Assembly: GCA_965222345.1 (NCBI GenBank)
Contig: CBDCTS010000007.1
Location: forward strand, 620,001 to 684,000
Direction of reading: 5' to 3'
Origin: JADFGZ01 sp965222345
Lineage (GTDB): Bacteria; Acidobacteriota; Terriglobia; 2-12-FULL-54-10
Length of the DNA stretch: 64,000 bases
The position numbers were made by a program, and so were the translations under genes. Below, piece after piece: positions 47,476 through 56,240 of this stretch. Within the stretch, counting starts at the first letter, position 1, and each line of letters starts with the position of its first letter. The notes beneath the pieces are model-generated. The model did no database searches, was not told where the DNA came from, and saw nothing but the letters and a program-made list of their open reading frames with translations.

Positions 47476-47588
47476 TAGTCGATCTTTGCTGGCCGCAGAG
47501 CCAACAGGTACCATTCAAATAATAAACTGTATCGGTTTAATCAGAATTCTAAAGGAGGAAATCATGAGAGAGTTGCTGCGGGGGTGTT

Positions 47589-50585
47589 GTGGCGGGTGCT
47601 GTGTTGCTGTTCGGTTTCTCCACCGGCGCATTGGCCCAGATGGATGCTGCCGTGAGCGGAACTGTGACCGACAGCACCGGCGGAGTGATTCCCGGCGCGG
47701 TAGTCACGGCGGTCAACCAAACGACCAATGCTGCCATCACAGTCTCTACGGGCGCAAATGGGAGTTATGAGATCACCGGTTTGGCCCCCGGGCTCTATGC
47801 GCTAACAGCGGACGTGACCGGCTTTCAAACGGGATTCCACCTCGTTGAACTGATGTCCGGCCAACCGGTTGTGCAGGATTTTACCCTAGTGGTCGGCGGA
47901 GTAGTTACGACTCTCGTCGTCGTCGGCAGTCGCGCGGAGCCGCGATCGGCCATTGAGTCGGCCGTGCCGGTTGACGTCATCCGGACCGAGGATTTCGTCG
48001 CCCAGGGCAGAACCGACCTGTCGGAGCAGTTGCGGACCGTGGTCCCCTCCTTCAACATAAACATTCAGCCGATCAGTGACGCGGCGACCATCGTCCGCCC
48101 GGCGAACCTGCGCAACCTGGCGCCCGATCACACGCTGCTCCTGGTCAACGGCAAGCGCCGCCATCGCGCGGCGGTCATCACCTGGCTCGGCAACGGTATC
48201 GCGGACGGCTCGCAAGGACCGGACATTTCCGTCATCCCCTCGATTGCAGTACGGCAGGCCGAGGTGCTGCGCGACGGCGCGGCGGCGCAATACGGCTCGG
48301 ACGCCATCGCCGGCGTGATGAACTTCCAGCTCAAAGATGCCTCCTCCGGCGGCCGCTTCGAGTTTCGCACGGGGCTCTTCCGCGATGCCAACCCAGGCGA
48401 CGCGTCAACGTGCGGGTCGGGAATCGCCGGCGACATCCAGCATTCCTGCAACGGAATCGGCGGACATGGGCGGTCGCTCACTTTCGCCGGGAACGTCGGG
48501 CTGCCGCTCGGCGAGAATGGGTTCGCGAACCTCAGCATGGAGTACGGCCAAGGCGGACCGACCAGCCGCAGCATTCAACGTAATGGTGCGCAGGCTATCA
48601 TCGATGCCGGCAACGGGAACGTGCGCAACCCGGCGCAGATCTGGGGATCGCCCAGACTCGATGACGACGTGAAGCTGTTCGGCAACTTCGGCTATCTGTT
48701 CGAGAACGGATTGCAGTGGTACTCCCACACCAACTACGCCAGCCGCACGGTAACAGGTGGCTTCTACTTCCGGAATCCGCATACCCGCGGCGGGGTCTTC
48801 CGGGGTTCCAGACTCCACCCCAACTCTCGCCTCAAGGTATACAACGACAAGGGCGGGATCACAAACTTCCCCGACCCCAAAGAGCTCGACACCGATGAGT
48901 CCGATCACCGTGACGCCATCGTATATGATGCAAACGGCCAAGTCGCAAGCATCCCGGGGAAGGCCGGCATCCCGTCGCTCCTCGTGGGCGACCGGGTCTG
49001 GGCCGAGAACGGCGTTCAGGAAGCCGGCAACTGCTCCACGATTCCGATCATCAACAACGTCCCCGATGCGACCGCCCTGCAGCAGGTCGAGTCCGACCCG
49101 AACTGCTTCACGCTCCATAGCCGGTTCCCCGGCGGTTTCACGCCGCAATTCGGCGGCGACCTCATCGATTATTCGTTGGTCAGCGGACTGCGCGGGTTCA
49201 CGAGCGACGGCCGGCTTACCTGGGACGCGAGCATCGGCATCGGCAGAAGCAAGGTCGATCAGTTCATTTTCGATACGGTCAACGCCTCGGTTGGCTACGA
49301 CACGCCGACCTCGTTCAAGCCCGGCATCTACCAGCAGGACGAGCTCAACCTCAACTTCGACGTCCAGTACGTGGTCAGCGACGTCGTGCACGTTGCGGGC
49401 GGCACGGAGTGGCGCCAAGAAAAATTCACGATCGGCGCGGGCGGGGATCCCTCGTGGCAGATCGGCCCGTACGCCGCGCAGGGCTTCAGCTCCGGTTCCA
49501 ACGGCTTCAACGGCTACCGGGCCGACACGACGGCGGGAGACTGGAGCCGCAGAAACGTTGCGGTCTATGGTGACCTCGAGTTCACCGCCCCGAGTGGCCA
49601 GTGGACGCTCGGCACGGCCGGCCGGGTCGAGAAATTCAGTGACTTCGGCACGACGGTGAACGGCAAGGTCTCGACGCGCGTCGAGTTGAACGACGTGTTC
49701 GCGCTACGCGGCGCCGTGAGCAGCGGGTTCCGCGCGCCGACCCCGGGACAGCAGAACTCGTTCAACGTGACGACCGCGTTCATCGGCGGGGAGTTGACCA
49801 ACCAGGGCGTCGTCCCGTCCACATCAGCGGTGGCCGTCGCGAGGGGCGGCGCGCAGCTCCAGCCGGAAAAATCAATCAACTACAGCGGGGGAGCGGTCAT
49901 CGAGCAGGGCCCGTTCACCTTCACCGCCGACTACTTCCGGATCGACATCGCCGATCGTCTCGCCCTGGCGCAGGAAATCAAACTGACGGAGCCCGAAATC
50001 CTGACGCTGCTCGCGGAAGGAATCCCCGAGGCGCGGAATTTCCCGGTATTCCGGTTCTTCCTGAACGACTTCTCGACCACGACCCAGGGCATCGACCTGA
50101 TTTCGACCCTGGCGGTCGGGAGCACAACGTTCAACGGGGTCTTCAACTACACGGACACAGCGATCAAGAACGTCGAATCCTCCGTGATCGATGAATTCCG
50201 TATCAATACGCTGGAACGGGGACTGCCGGAGACCCGCTGGAACTTCACCGTCAACCATGACGCCGGCTCGTGGAGCCTGATGGGCCGGCTGAACTACTTC
50301 GGCTCGTTCTGGGACAGCGAGGATGGACGGAATGCGAAAGATGAGGGCTTCGTGGACGAGTCCTGGCTGTACCCGGCCTACGGCGGCAAGGTGCTGCTCG
50401 ACCTGGAGCTCGGCGTTCCGCTCGGAGAACACGTCAATCTGGCGCTCGGTGCTGAAAACCTGCTGAACACCTACCCCGACGTGAACCCGTACGGCGCCCA
50501 TTCGGTCGGCAATCAGTACGGTCAGTTCTCGCCGTTCGGCTTCAACGGCTCTTTTTACTACACCCGTCTCAGCTATTCCTTCTGA
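47589..50585 (+). CDS. TonB-dependent receptor (second), with a frameshift in its signal peptide
   Basis: Outer-membrane receptor of about 1000 residues. After a signal sequence (VLLFGFSTGALAQ) come a carboxypeptidase-regulatory-like domain (AAVSGTVTDSTGGVIPG), a plug (IRTEDFVAQGRTDLSEQLRT, LLVNGKRRHRAAVI, EVLRDGAAAQYGSDAIAGVM) and a barrel ending FYYTRLSYSF. The ATG at 47564 with AAAGGAGG is one base out of frame. Removing one G from the G5 run at 47580-47584 would give a perfect signal peptide, MRELLRGVVAGAVLLFGFS, so either a frameshift or a sequence error is present. Otherwise GTG 47589 must start. Codon choice is richer in C/G third bases than in neighbours, and repeats flank the gene, so recent transfer is likely. 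Confidence 0.85.
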   Translation: MAGAVLLFGFSTGALAQMDAAVSGTVTDSTGGVIPGAVVTAVNQTTNAAITVSTGANGSYEITGLAPGLYALTADVTGFQTGFHLVELMSGQPVVQDFTLVVGGVVTTLVVVGSRAEPRSAIESAVPVDVIRTEDFVAQGRTDLSEQLRTVVPSFNINIQPISDAATIVRPANLRNLAPDHTLLLVNGKRRHRAAVITWLGNGIADGSQGPDISVIPSIAVRQAEVLRDGAAAQYGSDAIAGVMNFQLKDASSGGRFEFRTGLFRDANPGDASTCGSGIAGDIQHSCNGIGGHGRSLTFAGNVGLPLGENGFANLSMEYGQGGPTSRSIQRNGAQAIIDAGNGNVRNPAQIWGSPRLDDDVKLFGNFGYLFENGLQWYSHTNYASRTVTGGFYFRNPHTRGGVFRGSRLHPNSRLKVYNDKGGITNFPDPKELDTDESDHRDAIVYDANGQVASIPGKAGIPSLLVGDRVWAENGVQEAGNCSTIPIINNVPDATALQQVESDPNCFTLHSRFPGGFTPQFGGDLIDYSLVSGLRGFTSDGRLTWDASIGIGRSKVDQFIFDTVNASVGYDTPTSFKPGIYQQDELNLNFDVQYVVSDVVHVAGGTEWRQEKFTIGAGGDPSWQIGPYAAQGFSSGSNGFNGYRADTTAGDWSRRNVAVYGDLEFTAPSGQWTLGTAGRVEKFSDFGTTVNGKVSTRVELNDVFALRGAVSSGFRAPTPGQQNSFNVTTAFIGGELTNQGVVPSTSAVAVARGGAQLQPEKSINYSGGAVIEQGPFTFTADYFRIDIADRLALAQEIKLTEPEILTLLAEGIPEARNFPVFRFFLNDFSTTTQGIDLISTLAVGSTTFNGVFNYTDTAIKNVESSVIDEFRINTLERGLPETRWNFTVNHDAGSWSLMGRLNYFGSFWDSEDGRNAKDEGFVDESWLYPAYGGKVLLDLELGVPLGEHVNLALGAENLLNTYPDVNPYGAHSVGNQYGQFSPFGFNGSFYYTRLSYSF

Positions 50586-50659
50586 GCGGGAGGTCGTCTG
50601 AAGACGCGCTTGAATGGGTCCATGCTTCTTTAGCATTGGCCAAATCGCTCCCGGAGATA

Positions 50660-50697
50660 AACCGGCCCGACTCTACAAGATCAGAGCCGGGCCGGTT
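50660..50697. terminator. Hairpin terminator after the second TonB receptor
   Basis: A 15-bp stem AACCGGCCCG-CTCT/AGAG-CGGGCCGGTT with one A/C mismatch and an 8-base loop. The plus-strand side lacks a clean T-run, so it may act with help or mainly as a transcript-end hairpin. Confidence 0.5.
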
Positions 50698-50718
50698 GCC
50701 TTGCAGCACACGAAGGTG

Positions 50719-50744
50719 GGTGCTGTCCACTTGAGCCGAGGCCT
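50719..50744. repeat. Degenerate copy of the 47097-47122 repeat end
   Basis: GGTGCTGTCCACTTGAGCCG and the next six bases match 47097-47122 at 22 of 26 positions, in the same orientation. The two copies bracket the second TonB-receptor gene. Confidence 0.5.
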
Positions 50745-50968
50745 GTCCGATTAGCCGGACGAAAAGCACCCGACCCCGCTATCGCGGATACCGATATCCC
50801 CCCGCAATCATCCGCCATGCAGTCTGTCTCTACCGCAGATTCAGCAGCAGTTTTCGAGAGGTAGAAAATCTGCTCGCCAAACGGGGAATCCCCCATGTCT
50901 TTTCCGATTGGGAAGGCCTTTAACAGTCCTTTGGGAAACTCCACTTCATGTCCCCTGGGTGAAAACCG

Positions 50969-52207
50969 ATGACTCAGAAAAAACGGTTTACCTGGCTTGC
51001 AGCCTTCCTTCCGGGCATTCTGGTGGCCGCCACCGGCGTGGGGGCGGGCGATCTGCTGACCGCCACGATGGCCGGATCGGAGGTTGGGCTGGCGCTGCTC
51101 TGGGCGGCGGTGGCGGGCGCTCTGCTGAAGTGGACCCTCAACGAAGGGATCGCACGCTGGCAGATGTCCACCGACACCACATTGCTCGAGGGCTGGCTGC
51201 TCAGACTGGGAAGCTGGATTCAGTGGCTCTTCATGCCCTATTTCTTCTTGTGGACGTTTATGGTGGGCGGAGCGCTGGTGAGCGCTTGTGGCGTGGCCGG
51301 CGCCAGTCTGCTGCCGCTGGGCGACCTGGAGACTTCCAAGATTATTTGGGGCATCGTTCACTCGCTAGCGGGCCTGGCGTTGGTCTGGTGGGGAGGATAT
51401 AAGGCTTTTGAAAAGACGATGGCGGCATGTATTACCGTCATGTTCGTGGGCGTCCTGCTGACGGCCGTACTGATCGGGCCGGATTGGGAGGCGGTGCTCC
51501 GGGGCGTCCTGATTCCCACCATTCCAGCGGGCAGTACGCCCTGGATACTGGGAGTTCTCGGCGGTGTTGGAGGGACCGTCACGCTGCTTGCTTATGGATA
51601 CTTCCTGCGTGAGATCGGCCGCAAGGGCGAGGAAGGCCTGAAGGTGAGCCGGATTGACTTGGGAGTTGCCTATGCGCTCACGGCGCTGTTCGGCATGGCG
51701 ATGATCATTATCGGTTCCCGGATCACCATCGAAGGCGGAGGAACAGGGTTATTCCTGCAGATCGCCGGGCAGTTGAGTCTTGTGCTGGGGCCGGCAGGCA
51801 AGTGGCTGTTCCTGGTGGGCGCCTGGGGCGCGGTCTTTTCCAGCTTGCTGGGAGTTTGGTATGTCTCCCCCTACATTTTTGCGGATTTCATTTCCCTGCG
51901 CCGGGGTTTGGCGCTCGGGGAGCACCGAAATCTGGACCTTCCGAAGACTTGGTCCTACCGTGCCTACCTGATCGGGATCGCTATCGTCCCGCTGGTGCTG
52001 TTGTGGTTTTCGGTCCAACGGATTCAACTCGCCTATGCCGTCATGGGAGCACTGTTCATGCCGCTGCTGGCTCTGACACTGCTGATTATGAACAACCGCG
52101 AAACCTGGGTCGGAGGAAATTTCCGGAACCGCTGGTTCGTGAATCCCGCACTGGTCGTCACGTTGCTGTTTTTTACCTATATAGGCATCCGGCAACTCAC
52201 CGGGTAG
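50969..52207 (+). CDS. Nramp-family transporter with non-canonical metal site
   Basis: A 412-residue inner-membrane protein with about 11 hydrophobic helices in the Nramp/LeuT arrangement. Canonical Nramp proteins carry DPGN in helix 1 and MPH in helix 6. Here helix 1 reads GILVAATGVGAGDLLTATMAG and helix 6 LGGVGGTVTLLAYGYFLRE, so the manganese-coordinating Asp/Asn and Met are absent. This resembles the divergent Nramp-related branch, so the substrate may not be manganese or iron. It stands alone, with the receptor upstream and the SRAP gene convergent. Confidence 0.85.
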   Translation: MTQKKRFTWLAAFLPGILVAATGVGAGDLLTATMAGSEVGLALLWAAVAGALLKWTLNEGIARWQMSTDTTLLEGWLLRLGSWIQWLFMPYFFLWTFMVGGALVSACGVAGASLLPLGDLETSKIIWGIVHSLAGLALVWWGGYKAFEKTMAACITVMFVGVLLTAVLIGPDWEAVLRGVLIPTIPAGSTPWILGVLGGVGGTVTLLAYGYFLREIGRKGEEGLKVSRIDLGVAYALTALFGMAMIIIGSRITIEGGGTGLFLQIAGQLSLVLGPAGKWLFLVGAWGAVFSSLLGVWYVSPYIFADFISLRRGLALGEHRNLDLPKTWSYRAYLIGIAIVPLVLLWFSVQRIQLAYAVMGALFMPLLALTLLIMNNRETWVGGNFRNRWFVNPALVVTLLFFTYIGIRQLTG

Positions 52208-52218
52208 CGCGGTCCTTG

Positions 52219-52872
52219 CTAGCGTCTCCGAGTTAGCTCAGGGGAATCGTATTTCGGGGAGTTGACCATTCGGGAAACCGGGTACATTTCAAGTTCGTCG
52301 GAGGGAGTCGGCGAAAGCGATTCCAGCACTTGCCCGATTTCCCCCGGCTGCGTTTCGAGCCAAAGTTCGTCCTGTTCCGGCAGCAGGATCACGGGCATTC
52401 GGTGATGGATTTGCGCCAGCAGGTCGTTGGGCTTGGCAGTGACTATGGCAAAGGTTTTGATTTCCCTTCCATCCGGACCTTTCCAAACGTCGTAGAGGCC
52501 GGCAAAGGCGAATAGCCGGGAGTCTTTGCGCCGGATGTGGTAGGGGACTTTTCCGGCAGGTTCTCTTTTCCACTCGTAAAATCCTGTCGCGGGAATCAAG
52601 CAGCGCCGTTCACGGATCGGCTTGCGGAAGGATGGCTTGGTCTGTATTCCCTCGATGCGGGCGTTGATGATCGTTTTCTTGGGGTCCTTGGACCAGGACG
52701 GAACCAAGCCCCACTGCATGAACTCCAGCCGCCGTTTCTCTTGCACAACTACGGCCGGCATCACTTGGCTGGGAGCCACGTTGTGCCTCACCTGCAAGCC
52801 GGGCTCGTCACTTTCGATTCGGAAACGGTCGAACAGGCCTTCGGTATGCCCAAGGGTATAGCGTCCGCACAT
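52219..52872 (-). CDS. SRAP-domain protein (YedK/HMCES)
   Basis: A 217-residue SOS-response-associated peptidase domain protein, which forms a covalent thiazolidine link with abasic sites in single-stranded DNA. It starts MCGRYTL, so the catalytic Cys is residue 2 after Met removal. The conserved NVAPSQ, INARIEG, CLIPATGFYEWKR and HHRMPVILLP (with the catalytic Glu and His) follow. The length is normal. It converges with the Nramp-like gene. No LexA-type operator is obvious to me. Confidence 0.93.
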   Translation of the reverse strand: MCGRYTLGHTEGLFDRFRIESDEPGLQVRHNVAPSQVMPAVVVQEKRRLEFMQWGLVPSWSKDPKKTIINARIEGIQTKPSFRKPIRERRCLIPATGFYEWKREPAGKVPYHIRRKDSRLFAFAGLYDVWKGPDGREIKTFAIVTAKPNDLLAQIHHRMPVILLPEQDELWLETQPGEIGQVLESLSPTPSDELEMYPVSRMVNSPKYDSPELTRRR

Positions 52873-53174
52873 GCTTGCCGTCTCCTGGTCTCTTGCTCCC
52901 AGATCATCCCGGTCGCTATCAGAAACAAGGTCGCCTTGGTGTTTCCGTTATCTAACTTTCTGCCGTGCATCATACCCTTTTCCTGGCAAGAGAGCTTTTC
53001 GAAAAATCCCAGAAAAAGTTTTATGGGAGAGCCTCGGATAGCGTATGCTTTCCGGCGAAGGCAAAATTCCAGTATCGGGAATTCCCGCTATATCGCCAAA
53101 CTCCGCCCGGATGCGCCTTCGCGAGAGATTCCGCCAGCGCGCGTGCCGGGCGGGCATCAGGAGGGATTATACCT
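52873..53174. other. Divergent intergenic region SRAP / PQQ dehydrogenase
   Basis: A 302-base spacer between divergent genes. The AGGAGG site of the dehydrogenase is at its right end. A frame open upstream of the dehydrogenase from 52965 has no signal-peptide or family character. No confident promoter is seen. Confidence 0.4.
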
Positions 53175-54851
53175 ATGTCACTAATAAGATTTCGCATGTT
53201 GTTTCTAGCTGCCTTGCTGGCAGCAGCGTCGCTTCATCCAGCGGGCGCTCAGGAAACACCCTTCGTTCCGGTCACCGACGCCGTCCTTCAAAATCCGGAC
53301 CCGGCTGACTGGTTGACATGGCGTCGCGACCAGAGCGTCAGCGGATACAGTCCTCTGGACCAGGTGAACCGCCAGAACGTTCAGAAGTTGCGACTGGCGT
53401 GGGCCTGGGGCATGGCGCGCGGACAGCAGGAGCAGGAGCCGATGGTCTACCAGGGGGTGATGTATCTTCCCCACCCCAGCGGAACGGTGCAAGCGCTCGA
53501 TGCGCGCACGGGTGCTCTAATCTGGGAGTATGAGCGCAATCCCACCCGCAATCTCGCAATCTACCGGGACAAGATTTATTTGACCACTACGGATTCATAC
53601 TTGGTCGCGCTGGACGCGAAAACCGGAAACTTGGTGTGGGAGATCAAAACGGGCGATCCCGACAAGCGGGTGGATTACTCCTCCGGGCCTATCGCGGGGG
53701 ACGGCAAGGTCTTTGCCGGCCAAACCTGCGGCGTGGGCACTCCGTTGCCCTGTTTTGTGAGCGCGCATGACGCGGAGACCGGCAAGATGCTTTGGAAAAG
53801 GGAGTCGGTAGCCGGACCCGGGGACTCCGCGGAACATAACGCGACTTGGGGCGCCGCGCCTTATGATAAGCGCCGGAAGGCCTCCTTCTGGCTGACCGGA
53901 AGCTACGATCCAGCCCTGAAGCTGACTTATTGGAGCACCGCCAGCGCCTATCCTTATCCGGAGGTTCACAAGGGGACTAGCGGCGGTTCGCTGCTCTACA
54001 CCAACTCAATCCTTGCCCTCGACCCCGACACGGGGACAATCCAGTGGTTTTTTCAGATGCAGCCTCGCGACAACTTCGACATGGACCACCAGGACAATCC
54101 CATCCTGGCCGACGTGGAGGTTGACGGCGTTCTGCGAAAGGCCGTTTTCGTCCTGGGGAAACCCGGCATTCTGTGGGCGTTCGACCGGGAAACCGGAGCG
54201 TATCTGTGGAACCGGCAGCTCGTAGCCCAGCAGAACCTGTACCAGAATATCGATCCGCAAACGGGCGAGATCACCATGAACGAAGAGATCATTCCCACCC
54301 GGATTGGAACAACGCAACTGGTGTGCCCGGGAATGCGCGGCGGGAAGCTATTTCAAACGAATGCCTACAATCCCCGGACCAACGCTATCTACAGCCCGGT
54401 GAGCAACGCGTGCAGCGTCTTCGAAGTGCTTCCGCTGGACGAGGCAGCCTCCGGAGCCGATTACTCTCAAATCCTCCATATGGAAGGCTCGGGAGGTAAA
54501 GTAGGGAGATTGGCTGCGGTTTCAGCTTCCACAGGCGAACTTCTGTGGACCTATGATCAACGGGCGGCTATGGGCTCTGTGTTGACAACGGCTGGCGGCT
54601 TGGTGTTTGCCGGCGACCTCCACCGCTACTTCCGGGCCTTTGACGCCGAGACCGGCAAGGTGCTTCTGGAAATGCCGCTCAGCGGTCCTGTGACTGGCTA
54701 TCCCGTCAGCTATGCCGTGGATGGGAAGCAGTACGTGGCCGTTGCGGTTGGGGGGGGCACGTCTGGAACGCGCCATTTGTCCCAGTTATACCCCGAGTTG
54801 AAAGCTCCTTCCGGGAGCAACGTTCTGATGGTATTCACGCTGGGTGAATGA
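53175..54851 (+). CDS. PQQ-dependent alcohol-dehydrogenase-like quinoprotein
   Basis: Exported quinoprotein of 558 residues. Signal peptide RMLFLAALLAAASLHPAGAQ is at the N-terminus. The ATG at 53175 has AGGAGG 10 bases upstream. An eight-bladed propeller is shown by tryptophan-docking repeats such as ALDAKTGNLVWE, AHDAETGKMLWK, ALDPDTGTIQWF, FDRETGAYLWN and AVSASTGELLWTYD. A Cys pair, TCGVGTPLPCF, is spaced rather than adjacent as in methanol dehydrogenases. It oxidises an alcohol or similar substrate in the periplasm. No PQQ-synthesis genes or cytochrome partner are in the window. Confidence 0.88.
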   Translation: MSLIRFRMLFLAALLAAASLHPAGAQETPFVPVTDAVLQNPDPADWLTWRRDQSVSGYSPLDQVNRQNVQKLRLAWAWGMARGQQEQEPMVYQGVMYLPHPSGTVQALDARTGALIWEYERNPTRNLAIYRDKIYLTTTDSYLVALDAKTGNLVWEIKTGDPDKRVDYSSGPIAGDGKVFAGQTCGVGTPLPCFVSAHDAETGKMLWKRESVAGPGDSAEHNATWGAAPYDKRRKASFWLTGSYDPALKLTYWSTASAYPYPEVHKGTSGGSLLYTNSILALDPDTGTIQWFFQMQPRDNFDMDHQDNPILADVEVDGVLRKAVFVLGKPGILWAFDRETGAYLWNRQLVAQQNLYQNIDPQTGEITMNEEIIPTRIGTTQLVCPGMRGGKLFQTNAYNPRTNAIYSPVSNACSVFEVLPLDEAASGADYSQILHMEGSGGKVGRLAAVSASTGELLWTYDQRAAMGSVLTTAGGLVFAGDLHRYFRAFDAETGKVLLEMPLSGPVTGYPVSYAVDGKQYVAVAVGGGTSGTRHLSQLYPELKAPSGSNVLMVFTLGE

Positions 54852-55134
54852 TGCCCAAGATCAGAGGCTGCCGGGTAGGGTTACTTTTCATTCCTGTTAT
54901 ATAGCGGAAAAATTGCTCGCGTACCGCCGTTGCCGGCGGCCTTTGACCGCTTGCTGTCACCACGACCGGTTTCACAGCCCCAGGCTGTGATGCAGGCTCT
55001 GATTGACTCTGGTGATGGGATTAGTCAGACCGCAGTCGAGCGCCTTGTCGGTTCAATAGGCGCTACTGCCGGTAACGACGCCCTTGGACCGTAATCATGC
55101 AAGATGGGGAAGGCGGCTCGGCTATTTCCAGATG

Positions 55135-55223
55135 TGGTGCCCGGGGCCGGAATCGAACCGGCACGGACTTTCCAGTCCGAGGGATTTTAAGTCCCTTGCG
55201 TCTACCAGTTCCGCCACCCGGGC
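55135..55223 (-). tRNA. tRNA-Leu(UAA)
   Basis: Read on the minus strand: acceptor GCCCGGG pairs with CCCGGGC, followed by A and an encoded CCA (55135-55137). The D-arm region is TGGCGGAACTGGTAGACGC, the anticodon loop CTTAAAA gives anticodon UAA, a long variable arm (CGGACTGGAAAGTCCG) marks a class II tRNA, and the T-arm is GCCGGTTCGATTCCGGC. Total 89 bases with CCA. Confidence 0.97.
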
Positions 55224-55628
55224 ATCTCGGCAAAAAGGAAGTTCACTGACACGGCGTTCGGGTGCATCTTTGGTTGCGGGGGCATGTTGCACCGCTGATT
55301 CTTCCGGCAGTTTTCCTGCAGCCGTTCCGGTAATAGGCTCCAGCACTCAAAGCCCTCGCCCCTGCGCGTGCCAAAGGCGTCTCTGAAAGAGTGTACCACG
55401 AAGTCTTTGACCAGCTTCAGCGGCTTCCGGCAAGTGGTCTCGGTTTACGGTTTGAGCTAGATACGACCCTTGGCCGATGAAATGATGAGTTTAGAGAATC
55501 CACGGCCAATAACGCCCCAGAACCGCTTCATTCAACATGGTGAGATATGCAAACTAGAGTCTCTACGCAGTCCTTTGTTTCGTTGGGGATGTGAGGGCTG
55601 GTTGTTGAGACATCTTTCTGGACTTATC
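55224..55628. other. Intergenic region between tRNA-Leu and nuoI, no gene seen
   Basis: A 405-base stretch downstream of nuoI on the minus strand and upstream of the tRNA. It should hold the tRNA promoter, but I see no clear boxes, terminator or protein-like frame. Confidence 0.45.
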
Positions 55629-56240
55629 CTATGACCCGTCGAGGTCGTCCCAGCTGTGCTTCATCTTTCCGCCGTCTAACTCGCACTTGTGGGGGAACTT
55701 CAGACTGCACTCGTTGATCGGTTTTCGCAGCTTAGGGTCCATCAGCTCATGGATGTCAAGCCGCATGGCTTCCCTTGAATAAGCCGCCACGTCAAGGATT
55801 CCTGTATCCATCCGGATCGCATCTTCGGGGCATACCTCGACACAGTACCCGCAATAGACGCAGATCCCCAGGTCGATGTCAAAGCGGACCGGGTACTTCT
55901 CGATATTGGGGTCCGGGTGCTCCCCGGGCACGATGGTGATGCACTTGGCCGGGCAAACCGTCTCGCAGAGCATGCACCCCACGCAACGAGGGGTGTTATC
56001 CTCGCGGACGGTGAGCCGGTGGCGGCTGCGGAACCGGGACATGAGTGGCCTGAGCACTTCGGGATATTGGATGGTCGCAGAGGCGGGAAGGTGCTTGAAG
56101 CGACCCAGAAGGTGGGCCGTGTGCAGAAAGAGGTTGCGGAAGAAGTGGGCAAAGGTGATCTTAAGGCCGCAGAGGATCTGTGGGAGGTAGAGATTTTCCC
56201 AGAAAGTCAGCTCGCGCCTGCGGACAACTTTTACGGCCAT
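55629..56240 (-). CDS. nuoI: NADH-quinone oxidoreductase subunit I
   Basis: Subunit of complex I carrying two [4Fe-4S] clusters in the peripheral arm. Ferredoxin motifs are CVGCMLCETVCP (about residues 88-99) and CVYCGYCVEVCP (about 127-138). The length of 203 is slightly longer than typical, with a polar tail. It is the last gene of the cluster here and overlaps nuoH by 10 bases, so it is translated from the same transcript. Confidence 0.95.
   Translation of the reverse strand: MAVKVVRRRELTFWENLYLPQILCGLKITFAHFFRNLFLHTAHLLGRFKHLPASATIQYPEVLRPLMSRFRSRHRLTVREDNTPRCVGCMLCETVCPAKCITIVPGEHPDPNIEKYPVRFDIDLGICVYCGYCVEVCPEDAIRMDTGILDVAAYSREAMRLDIHELMDPKLRKPINECSLKFPHKCELDGGKMKHSWDDLDGS

Larger units (their letters stand above)
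46878..47588. other. Repeat-rich intergenic region upstream of the second TonB receptor
   Basis: About 700 bases without a supported gene. It holds an inverted-repeat element (46991-47116), a second dispersed repeat copy (47129-47213), and a plausible promoter at 47447-47475 (each listed). The AAAGGAGG ribosome-binding site at 47551-47558 precedes an ATG at 47564 that is out of frame with the receptor (see that entry). Confidence 0.5.
50586..50968. other. Intergenic region before the Nramp-like gene
   Basis: This 383-base gap holds the receptor terminator (50660-50697), a degenerate repeat end (50719-50744), and a pair of crossing inverted repeats at 50829-50873. The transporter ribosome-binding site is GGTGA about 6 bases before ATG 50969. 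No gene is supported. Confidence 0.45.

Noticed and set aside
47486..47770. A 94-codon frame containing Cys-rich text (GCCGGCC) before the second TonB receptor, at first sight another cysteine leader.
   Set aside because: It is the receptor signal-peptide region read one base out of frame. The Cys codons come from GTGTTGTGG-like codons for Val, Leu and Ala, and no terminator follows. The G5-run frameshift explains it better.
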